This document shows, one piece after another, positions 45,118 through 53,993 of a stretch of 64,000 nucleotides of DNA (the first letter of the stretch is position 1; each line of letters begins with the position of its first letter). The DNA comes from Serpula lacrymans var. lacrymans S7.9 (Eukaryota; Basidiomycota; Agaricomycetes; Boletales; Serpulaceae). The DNA is taken from the NCBI RefSeq assembly GCF_000218685.1, contig NW_006763298.1, positions 506,049 through 570,048 on the forward strand, read 5' to 3'. The notes beneath the pieces are model-generated. The model was given only the letters and a program-made list of their open reading frames with translations. It had not been told where the DNA came from and did no database searches. Both the position numbers and the translations under genes were made by a program.

Positions 45118-46350
45118 GATCAGATTGAACTGGAATGATCCCATCTCTTTCCAAGACTTTCCTTGGCTGGTTTGGGATGATGCTTTACCCTTCAGGCATT
45201 GGTCCATATCAAATTGTGATGATCCCATCCCATTTGGTATTTGTCCACATTTAACTGGGATCATCCCCTTTTTTGCTGGGATTTTCCCAGATTGGTTTGA
45301 GATGACCCTATCCCCCCTTGGTATTTGTCCATGTTGAACTGAGATTTTCCCAGATTGATTTGGGATCATCCCATCTTATTTAGTATTTGTCCATGCTTAA
45401 CTGGGATCATCCCGTCCTCTTTTGGTATTTGTCCATGTTGAGCTAGGATCATCCCATCTCTGGCTGGGATTTTCCCAGAGTGGATTGGGATCATCCCATC
45501 CTCTTTGGTATTTGTCCATGTTAAACTGGGATCATCCCATCCTATTTTGGTATTTGTCCATGTTCAACTGGTATCATCCCATCTCTTACTGGGATTTTCC
45601 CAGATTCAATTGGGATCATCCCATCCTCTTTTGGTATTTGCCCATGTTAAACTGGTATCATCCCATCTCTGGCTGGGATTTTCCCAGAGTGGATTGGGAT
45701 CATCCCATCTCTGGCTGGGATTTTCCCAGAGTGGATTGGGATCATCCCATCCTCTTTAGTATTTGTCCATGTTAAGCTGGGATTTTCCCAGATTCAATTG
45801 GGATCATCCCATCCTATTTTGGTATTTGTCCATGTTAAACTGGTATCATCCCATCTCTTGCTGGGATTTTCCCAGATTCAATTGGGATCACCCCATCCTA
45901 TTTTGGTATTTGTCCATGTTCAACTGGGATCATCCCATCTCTTACTGGGATTTTCCCAGATTCAATTGGGATCATCCCATCCTCTTTTGGTATTTGTCCA
46001 TGCTTAACTGGGATCATCCCATCTCTTGCTGGGATTTTCCCAGAGTGGATTGGGATCATCCCATCCTCTTTGGTATTTGTCCATGCTTAACTGGGATTTT
46101 CCCAGATTGGTTTGGGATCATCCCAGATTGGCTTGGGATTATCCCATCCTCTTGTGGTATTTGTCCACATTGAGCTGGGATCATCCCATCCCTTTATGGT
46201 ATTTGTCCATATTGAACTGGGATGATCCCACCCCCTTCTGGTATTTGTCCATGTGAGAAGTGGGTAACCCCATGTTACGTGGGGACATGTACAGATTTAA
46301 CTGGGATGATCACACCCTATTTCAGGGATTTGTCCAGATCAGTGTGGGAT
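45118..46350. repeat. Minisatellite built on TGGGATNATCCCA
   Basis: About 1.2 kb of tandem units with internal 35- and 84-bp periods: TGGTATTTGTCCATG, an A/C-CTGGGATCATCCCATC core, and TTGCTGGGATTTTCCCAG. The core is a near-perfect palindrome. The same TGGGAT-ATCCCA core also occurs several times in both G terminal repeats (43729-43830, 47440-47530). Confidence 0.9.
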
Positions 46351-46611
46351 GATCCTCAGTAAAAAAAATCAAAAGTTGGGCAATGTCAATGGTCAGAATC
46401 AGTTTTGAAGGAAATTACCTGAGTTCTACATATTGCCATAAAAATGATAATCCAAAAAGAGTGGTGTGAGACAGCATCACTATCATATGAGAGACAGAGA
46501 ATGTTGGCAGAAACCTTACTTGGCATGAAAAAATATTTTCCGGATTCATTTCAATTTCTCAAGAATCTAAAAAAAGAATACCTTTACAGCACTCAGATTC
46601 TTTGTGGACTT

Positions 46612-46905
46612 AGATACTGTACTATACACAGTCAGCATATAGGCACCAGTCACCCCTTAGACCTTCAGCTGGTAGCTCCCAGAAATGGCACAACTCAAGG
46701 TATTAAATACCTAAGCAGTGCCTAATTAATCCTCACACTCAAGTCATCTAGTGTAGGAGTATCAAAATGGAGATCTTGTGTATTATACTGTACATAGCAA
46801 GCATCCCCCTCTCCCCATAGACCTTCAGCCAGCAGCCCCCAGGAACCACTCTCAGAGAATGTACAATATAAGGTATCAAATACCTTGGTAGTGCCACAAA
46901 AGTGG
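46612..46905 (+). repeat. Diverged duplication inside element G
   Basis: Two ~110-bp copies (about 46612-46722 and 46772-46895) share TACTGTACATA-like starts, AGACCTTCAGC and GGTAT(T/C)AAATACCT(A/T)...GTAGTGCC ends. Confidence 0.55.
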
Positions 46906-47638
46906 TAAATTCATGTTTTTGCAAGAACATGACTTTATGTTTCTTTTTACTATGTTTTACTTTCTACAAGGTCAGGATTTTCCTCACAGAATATGCCAGA
47001 TCTAGTGTAAATCTAATATTCGATGTCCTTCTGCAGATTACTTTGTTGTCACAGCATTTGTGTTGTGTTTCCTAGTTTTTACTTCAGTTAAGGGTATAAT
47101 AAACCTTGCAAAAAAGCAGAACTCACATATCACATCTATCAGCAAGGACAACAGCATCTTTCTAGTGTATGGTTCCTGCAATTGATTATATCTAGAAATT
47201 GATAATGTTCCACATTTAAAAAAAAGGGAATGCTTCTCCCCAAATTTGCAGTAAGCTACAATGAGGAACTTGTAACTCATATATTTCAAAATAGTCTTGA
47301 TTATATTGGGCTAAAGTACCATTATTCATGTGGAAAAGACTGGAAATATCTTCACTAGTTGGCCCAGCATTCTCACATGTTAGTATTAGCACCAATCCCC
47401 CTGATACCATGTGACATGTAACAGGTTATTGGGATTATCCCATCTGAGGGATAATCCCACTATGGTACATGGTCTGATACCATGGGAAAATCCCAGAAGG
47501 GTGGTATTATTCCGCTTCTGGGATGATCCCATCCTTGCTGGAGCACTTGGGATGATACCAGGAAAAACAAGCTCTTAGCTTTATACATTTACACAGATAG
47601 TTGAAGCTAAATGCTTATGTTTTGGGGGTGACTGAAGT

Positions 47639-48076
47639 GCAGATCTACCTCTTCCCAGCTGAGTATCGGATCTCAATCTCTGACTACCCACACTATAGTA
47701 TTTGAAATTGTATGTATATATAGGGTATTTGTAATAAACCCTGGTGCAAACGGTTGTCAGGGGGTGGTCCACTTGTTAAGCTGTCAACCCTTCTCCAGAC
47801 TAGCGGAGGCAAGTGCCCGGCCTGGTCAGAGGAAAATGAAAAAGAAGTTTGTGTGTAATTTCTAATCAACAGTGGTTCCACACCAACTGCTGAGCTAAAG
47901 TACTCCCCTTAACACTAGGGGCCATGTACAAATAATTGCCTCTTCTCCCTGAGCACTACAGGGCCGTCGCTAGGAGCACACCCTTCTGCTATACAGGATA
48001 TTCCAAAACAATAACCCCTTAACCCTGGGGACCAGGTTTGCACAAAGTGCAAGAGAGTAGTAAGAGCAAGTCCTAA
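47639..48076 (-). other. Element C 5' leader (second copy)
   Basis: No gene is seen. It parallels 41590-42035 and is cut from its gag by element G. It adjoins 5' LTR C6. Confidence 0.7.
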
Positions 48077-48494
48077 TGTAACAACCAAGAGTTTGTATAC
48101 TCTGGCACTCAACTCAGACAAAACTGTAAAGGTAGTGAGGGGAGTGGTTACCCTTAGGATAGGACCAAGTTAGTTGTGGGTAAACAACAGGAGGACTCGC
48201 TGAGGAGTCTCCTGGATCTATTGGGTATTTATATTACTACAGGTTATTTGTACATGTGTACTATACAGTTGATGGAAGCAGTGGCTGATGATGTCATGGG
48301 GCACAGCCTGTGTAACCAGCTCCACTGTGTGAGAGTTTTGTAGCTATAAATAAAGAAAAGCAGTGCAGCACGAGAAAAGGGGAGTTTGAACAAAATAAAA
48401 ATAAAGTGCCGCATGGCCCAGTGTGTGAAAACTATAGAAAAAAGTTAAAGAGGAGAATGAAATTTAAAGGTCCAAAAATTGTGTTATTGTAACA
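48077..48494 (-). repeat. LTR C6, 5' LTR of the C composite
   Basis: 418 bp, TGTAACAACC...TTGTAACA. TCTTG (48495-48499) repeats the pentamer left of LTR C2. Confidence 0.9.
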
Positions 48495-50001
48495 TCTTGT
48501 GGCTTCTTTTCCCCTTTTATGGTGCGTCCAGGCATTTAAGATTCCAATGGATCTTTCTTCCTGTTGGTCTCTAAGTCTTTCTGCTACCCATTTGGAAGTC
48601 CATGCTGCTGTTACTAGTTTCCTTTTTTCTTTTTCTAGGTTTTTATTTACAGGGGTGTCTGACCTGTCCACCATATTGGGTATGAGAATCTCTTTAGAAT
48701 CCGCTGCTGATGCTGCACTTTTCAATGATTTGCCCGCCGCCATAGCTGCATTTGTTATTTCACTGTGCGTCGCTTCTGCTCGGTTGTACTTTCATTTGGG
48801 GTTTCTTTTACCAGACCCCTCTTCTGGTGTGCATCTTTCATGTTATTCCTTACTTCTTTCTTTGACTTTGATTCCTTGTATAGATATTTTTCATTTGTTT
48901 TCACGGTACATGTGGGATCATCAACAGGGAGAACAGAAAAGGGATTGACATTTTTGGGCTCAGCCGACTGATGCTTCATCAGTTGCCCTTTTAAAAATCC
49001 AGCTTTAGAGCTTCGCGCTCTTCTTTTGACAGTGCCGCTATCATTGCGCTCAAGTCAACTTTGTTTTTTCCTTCTGTGGGACAGAACTTTCCAATATGTC
49101 CTTTGACTCCACATTTGAAGCAGAGTCCTTCTTTTCTGTATCTGGCCTTGTCTATCTCCATGGGTTGCCCAGCACCCAAATAGACAGTTCCGGTTCCATC
49201 TTTGGTTTCAGAATAAGCCTTCTTTCCTCCTCCGTCTTCCTTCCTTGCTCCAGTTCTCTCCGTCTGACCAAAGTACCCTTTCTTCTCTTTTTCTCATTCT
49301 TTCCATATTAAATCATAGTTTACAAGGAGTTTCCTCCATTCTTTGTATCTGTTAGGTGGTAGCCCACTGATGTAGAGCTTGTCCACAAGTGTATAGTTCA
49401 TGTTTTTCTTTAGCAGGGTGATCAGAATGGAGTTGTCCCTATATCCTGCTTTCCTTTGCAGGCTGTTAAATTCTAGGAAGAAGTCTCTTCCGGTCTTACT
49501 ACCTTGTTTCAGTTGTAAGATCTGGTTTTGTGCTTCTTTTTCTTTCTGGTTATTTTTGAAAGCTTCGGTTAGCCTTCTTTCAAAGATTGCCCATCTTTGG
49601 TATTGTGCCCGTTCCAGTGCTAAGATAACGGACATTTTATCTTCTAGCCACTCGCTTCTAAAGCTTGCAGCCGTTCCTTCTTTCATATGTGATAGCATGA
49701 AAGCTATCTTCTTCTTTTCATCTCCAAAGTATTCTGGGTCTTCTTCAAAGTGTAGTGATATGTGTTCTATGAAGTTTTTAAACTTCATCTGACCGCCATT
49801 GAAGGTGGGTGGGTTATCAAGTGCGCTCCTTATCCTTCCTCAATCTCTCTTCTCTCCTCCTCTGTCATTCTTTTGTATCTTGGAATTGGTAGTGATCTGT
49901 TGCTCCCACAATCCCCTGTATTCCGTCACCTCCTCCTCCACTCTTTCTGCTGTCTGATGGGCCCTCATTTGCCCCTCTCTTTCTTTTTCTGTTGCTTCCG
50001 T
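48495..50001 (-). pseudogene. gag: Element D gag and gag-pol junction
   Basis: The minus strand carries the Gag core (MKFKNFIEHISLHFEEDPEY; WAIFERRLTEAFKNNQKEKE; 49294-49788), the zinc knuckle CFKCGVKGHIGKFC (about 49090-49130), and the start of pol (AAGKSLKSAASAADSKE to HHKRGKEATR, 48495-48743), whose frame continues left of the C composite at 32191. Upstream sequence rich in E, R and Q (to 50001) is the Gag N-terminus. It is cut by E3. Frame breaks near 49300 and 49800. Confidence 0.85.
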
Positions 50002-51275
50002 TGTCATGCACCAAAGTTGATTGGTAGCATGGACAGGTGTCAATGATAAAGCAAATATTCAAAAAGACTTGCCTTTGCGCCACACAAGCACAGTGCCACA
50101 TGGAATAGTAATTAATATTGCCTTTTTTGAACTTGTGGCTGATCAGCACCACCTCTGTTAGGCATTACAGTCGCGCTCACCTTTGCTTTTCCATTTGGTA
50201 CTTTCTGCGTTTTGGCATTTTGGCAAATTTTTGCGTCGCCACAGGCTACACATTGCGCTCTTGCTTTCGTCGTTTCCTTCACTTTCCTTCCTTTGCCTAG
50301 CCCCACCATGGGTCCCTTACTCTCCTTTTTATTCTCACCTGATGGTTGCTTCTGGATCCCCATTTTGGTTCACCTCCTCATCACCTCCACCCTCCTCCTC
50401 CTCATCATCTTTGCTCCCCCACCATATCTGATGTCACCACTTTCTATCTGCTTCCGTTGCCAATCTGTCAACCACCACGTGCCGCTGCTGATATCAGCAA
50501 AGCCCCGGTGGCCAGTCCAAGTTGGGCAACAGGTCCATCTTCATGACATTGATCTGCCATCATATACTATCAAAACATCGGTTGCTCGTCTCGCCTGGTT
50601 GGAGTGTGAGTGGGTAGTTTTTGAGCTGGAGAAAGTTCATCCCCTTGCATCGTCCATGTTCATCGCTGTCCCATTCACTTGGGTACACTTATCTTTTGTC
50701 CATCATCTTCGCTACAGCTACACCTACCATACGCTGCCTGGGACTCACTTGTTCCAAATTGGAACTACTCCTCTCCCTCCCTTGTTTGACCAGGTGGTTC
50801 AATATAACCAGTCCATTGGTAAGGCCATGGAACTGTTGGATTTGGACTAGGTGGTGGACCGGTGGCTCCAGTTTCTTTATTTTCAGCAGAACATTCATTT
50901 ACAGTGCAATTATTTTTGATTTTTGAATTATTTTTATGGACACATATTTTTTTAGAATGCCTGACTGACAATAAAGAAACTGTGTTGATACTGATAGTGT
51001 TTTGCCTTGCCTTTTTTTACTGCATCTTCCCATGACATCATGATTTTCCTGCTCTCTTTTTGCTATTAGACTTTACTTTATGGCTGTACAAACCTGTGAC
51101 ATTACTCACAGCATTCATTGTTCTATCCCTTTCTTTTCTTTTTTTGACAATCTTATCCTGTACTACCTATGCAGGATTTGTCAGCATACATTCATTCCTT
51201 CATGTTCTTTCTCATTCGTTTTGCACAGCTATACTGTGCATAGCCTACTTTTTTTTCACTATATAAACCCCTGTA
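50002..51275 (+). mobile_element. E3: truncated E-type element
   Basis: Starts TGTCATGCACC at 50002 within element D and matches E1 closely through the ORF, AATAAA (50970-50975) and TATATAAA (51260-51267). It ends at CCCCTGTA, where solo LTR I is inserted. The last ~520 bp of E are missing. Confidence 0.85.
50212..50850 (+). CDS. E-element ORF, copy in E3
   Basis: 212 codons with a hydrophobic segment (FWIPILVHLLITSTLLLLII) and the shared domain ending NQSIGKAMELLDLD. The last ~140 residues are almost identical to the E1 copy, with only the final few residues differing, so E1 and E3 are sister copies. Confidence 0.45.
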   Translation: MAFWQIFASPQATHCALAFVVSFTFLPLPSPTMGPLLSFLFSPDGCFWIPILVHLLITSTLLLLIIFAPPPYLMSPLSICFRCQSVNHHVPLLISAKPRWPVQVGQQVHLHDIDLPSYTIKTSVARLAWLECEWVVFELEKVHPLASSMFIAVPFTWVHLSFVHHLRYSYTYHTLPGTHLFQIGTTPLPPLFDQVVQYNQSIGKAMELLDLD

Positions 51276-51958
51276 TGTGACGCACAAAGTGCTTAACAAA
51301 GTCTGAGGGTTCGTTGAGGTTTGTAAAGAGACTTATCCGAAGACAAGCTCGAGAACGTAGTTCTGAGCGAGGTTCTTCCAATGAGAGTTAGTCTTCTTCT
51401 GAGTAGAAGTCTGATCTTTGGAGTCTAGCTTTGTAAGCGTAAACTGCGTAGAATCATATTAGAGAATACTACTGCTGTTACATGGTATTTATAATGGAAA
51501 GAAATCGGTGATAGGAGTTAGGTCCTATCTAGGGCAGGTCCGTCCGTTGGGGGCTAAGTACTATAATAGGTACTGCAAATGCGAGAGGAACGGAAGTGCC
51601 CTGAGAATTCTCAAGCGTTGGTCCAAGCCACCGCGCATGCAAGGCACTCACAATGCACGGGCTAGTGGAGTCAAGTGAGTTCTTGAGGAGTTTTCATTTG
51701 GTTGCATTGGAGAGGTGCTTGAGGACGAGCTGAGGAGGATCCAGTCCGGCCTCTGCATCGTTCATGAACACTTGTTATAAGTTTTTGTTGAAAATCCTCG
51801 GAGCAATAATGGTTTGCTTTGTCTCAGTGCTGACTTAGAAGTTTGTAAGACTGTTCTTTGTCTTCTGCGTGTGACTTTTGACGAGCTTGAGGACCGTATC
51901 TTGTCATGCGTAGAAAATACTCGACTTATTGCATTACACCCAAGAAACTCTATTTACA
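51276..51958 (-). repeat. Solo LTR I
   Basis: 683 bp between TGTGACGCAC and TATTTACA. CTGTA flanks both sides (51271-51275, 51959-51963). The minus strand shows TTATAAATA (about 51488-51497). No internal region was found. The right flank does not resume E, so the target was already a rearranged E3 end. Confidence 0.5.
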
Positions 51959-52359
51959 CTGTACAACTAATCATGATGACAAAATGTTATCTATTTCTGC
52001 TTTTGGACAAGCTCTCTACCCAAAAACAGCTATAAGTGTGACATTGTGACTCGATGCACTTGTCCTGAAACAAATGTCTCCAGATGGTCTGGGACCTCTG
52101 TTCCCACCCGTCTGGATTCGAGACTAGTTGCTCGGACACTCGGACACCTTCCTAAAGTGGATGCTGCTCGGACGTTTGCACACCTTCCTAAAGTGGACGC
52201 TTGCACAACTTCCTAAAGAGGATGTTGCTCGGACACTCGCATACCTTCTATTTATGGTCAGACCAAGAATGGCAGGTGCTCAAACACCTGCTCAACTGCC
52301 TTTTTTGGTTATCCCAAAAAATGCTATCCGTATCGGAATGTGAGCCGCCGGCACGTGCA
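51959..52359 (+). other. Stretch without a clear gene
   Basis: Contains the minisatellite-like block 52110-52245 and otherwise no supportable frame. It lies just upstream of the TET/JBP remnant. Confidence 0.4.
52110..52245 (+). repeat. CTCGGACACTCG / CCTTCCTAAAG minisatellite
   Basis: About four imperfect units of GCTCGGAC...TTCCTAAAG(T/A)GGA. Reverse-complement units occur at 11836-11955, about 40 kb away. Confidence 0.65.
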
Positions 52360-52843
52360 CCGAGCATGCATAGGAATGACCTCATGTATCTGGTGGAAAT
52401 ACTCAACGGTATCCAAGACTTACCTGAAGGCCTGGTTGACTTTCAGAGCAACTTATCAACATTTCTATTGTACCCATCAATTTTGTCTGCATTGCCAGGT
52501 GAGCTTTCAAGTTTGATTTCTAATCTGGCTATCCTCAGCTGAAACTATATATTTGTCAGTTCTATCTGAATCCGAGTTATTGTTAGGTGAACCCTCACTA
52601 GGTATGTTTACATTTTTCTTCCCAGTTCCTCTTTGGAGAGCCAACGGCACCATCCAATACTACAACTAATCTAATAACCTATCTAAAGAGCAATCAGCAC
52701 TACCAAACATGCTTCCCTGGTTGGGCGATGTCATGCACCAAAGTTGATTGGTAGCATGGACAGGTGTCAATAATGAAGCGAATATTCAAAAGACTCGCCT
52801 TTGCGCCACACAGGCACAGTGCCACGTGGAATAGTAATTAATA

Positions 52844-53575
52844 TTGCCCTTTTCGAACTTGTGGCTGATCAGCACCACCTCTATTAGGCAATCCAGTCAC
52901 GCTCACCTTTGCTTTTCCATCCGGTACTTTCCGTGTTTCGGCATTTCGGCAAATTTTCGCGTTGCCACTGGCTACACATTGCATTGCGCCCTCGCTTTTG
53001 TCGTTTCCCTTACTCCCCTTCCTTTGCCTAGCCCCACCATGGGCCCCTTCCTCTCCTTTTTATTCTCACCTGACGGTCGTTTCTGGATCCCCATTCTAAT
53101 CCACTTTTCCATCACCTCCACCCTCCTCCTCCTCATTTTATTTGCACCCCCACCATTTCTGATGTCACCACTTCCTATCCGCTTCCGTCGCCGATCCATT
53201 GACTACCACGTGCCACTGCTGATATCAGCAAAGCCCTGGCAGCCGGTTCAAATAGGGCAACAGGTCCATCTTTATGACATCGATCTACCATCATATACTA
53301 TCAAAACATTGGTCACTCGTCTTGCCTGGTTGGAGCGTGGGTGGGTAATTTTTGAGCTGGAGAAGGTTCATCCCCTTGCGTTGCCCATGTTCATCGCTGT
53401 CCCATTCACTTGGGTACACTTATCTTTTGTCCATTGTCTTCGCTACAGCTACACCTACCACACACTGCCTGGCTTGTTCCAAATTGGAACTACTCCTCTC
53501 CCTCCCTCGTTTAATCAGGTGGTCCAACACAACCAGTCCATTGGTAAGGCCATGGAACTGTCGGATTTGGACTAG
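52844..53575 (+). CDS. E-element ORF, longest copy (243 aa)
   Basis: Starts MPFSNLWLISTTSIRQ about 115 bp inside the element. A membrane-type helix lies near residues 78-105 (FWIPILIHFSITSTLLLLIL), then a basic RRRS and a beta-rich-looking domain (PVQIGQQVHLYDIDLPSYTI; AWLERGWVIFELEKVHPLAL; HCLRYSYTYHTLPG). It ends SDLD before TAG. Relative to the other copies there is a 6-nt in-frame deletion (TH). A GTAAGG just before the end and a CAG near 53610 could allow an alternative spliced tail. AATAAA follows at 53695. No known family is recognised. The predicted topology is a single-pass or tail-anchored protein. Confidence 0.5.
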   Translation: MPFSNLWLISTTSIRQSSHAHLCFSIRYFPCFGISANFRVATGYTLHCALAFVVSLTPLPLPSPTMGPFLSFLFSPDGRFWIPILIHFSITSTLLLLILFAPPPFLMSPLPIRFRRRSIDYHVPLLISAKPWQPVQIGQQVHLYDIDLPSYTIKTLVTRLAWLERGWVIFELEKVHPLALPMFIAVPFTWVHLSFVHCLRYSYTYHTLPGLFQIGTTPLPPSFNQVVQHNQSIGKAMELSDLD

Positions 53576-53985
53576 GTGGTGGACCGGTGGCTCCAGTTTC
53601 TTTTTCTTCAGCAGAACATTCATTTACAGTGCGATTATTTTTGATTTTTGAATCATTTTTATGGACACATATTTTTTTAGAATGCCTGACTGACAATAAA
53701 GGAACTGTGTTGATACTGATAGTGTTTTGCCTTGCCTTTTTTTACTGCATCTTCCCATGACATCATGATTTTCCTGCTCTCTTTTTGCTATTGGACTTTA
53801 CTTTATGGCTGTACAAACCTGTGACATTACTCACAGCATTCATTGTTCTATCTCTTTCTTTTCCTTTTTTTGACAATCTTATCCTGTACTACCTACGCAG
53901 GATTTGTCAGCATACATTCCTTCCTTCATGTTCTTTCTCATTCTTTTTGCACAGCTATACTGTGCATAGCCTACTTTTCTTTTAC

Positions 53986-53993
53986 TATATAAA
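53986..53993 (+). promoter_or_regulatory. TATA box of element E (E4)
   Basis: TATATAAA about 1,257 bp into the element and about 290 bp after the ORF's AATAAA. The same box is at 40358-40365 (E2) and 51260-51267 (E3) and is deleted in E1. In an LTR reading this marks the U3/R boundary region. Confidence 0.5.

Larger units (their letters stand above)
43617..47638. mobile_element. G: 4-kb non-autonomous inverted-repeat DNA transposon
   Basis: ~240-bp inverted repeats (43616-43860 and 47393-47639), outer arm CACTTCAGTCACCCCC. Flanking GCAGATCTAC occurs on both sides (43607-43616, 47639-47648). Because the last C/G pair is ambiguous, this is either an 8-bp duplication CAGATCTA with CACTTC ends (hAT- or KDZ-like size) or a 10-bp one with ACTTC ends (Mutator-like size). 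The empty site is recognisable in the other leader copy near 41597. No transposase frame was seen inside, so it is probably mobilised in trans. The intervals 43860-45115 and 46350-47390 contain no convincing gene. Confidence 0.87.
32192..48494 (-). mobile_element. Element C composite: gypsy retroelement (with nested elements) inserted in D
   Basis: Its outer LTRs (32192-32589 and 48077-48494) are flanked by TCTTG on both sides (32187-32191, 48495-48499), and the D reading frame resumes across the gap. The 16.3-kb interior holds one gypsy polypurine tract, pol, gag and leader, a C LTR (42036-42454), then repeat H, a second gag 5' part and a second leader. It is interrupted by E1, solo LTR C3, E2 and DNA element G. 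LTR sizes near 420 bp recall the marY1 element of Tricholoma, but that is from memory and unchecked. Confidence 0.85.

Noticed and set aside
45422..46256. Overlapping plus-strand frames rich in W, H, P, I and F that look like a repeat protein
   Set aside because: They are translations of the TGGGATCATCCCA minisatellite. Unit lengths near multiples of three keep more than one frame open at once, and there is no start context or conserved protein.
43617..47638. Element G as a CACTA transposon because its ends can be read CACTTC
   Set aside because: CACTA elements make 2-3 bp duplications. Here 8-10 bp are duplicated, so a hAT-, KDZ- or Mutator-like origin fits better.
52972..53199. Antisense R/K/G-rich frame in E4 (and similar ones in other E copies)
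   Set aside because: It is opposite the better-conserved plus-strand E ORF, the frame breaks differently in each copy, and its composition follows from the pyrimidine-rich sense strand.
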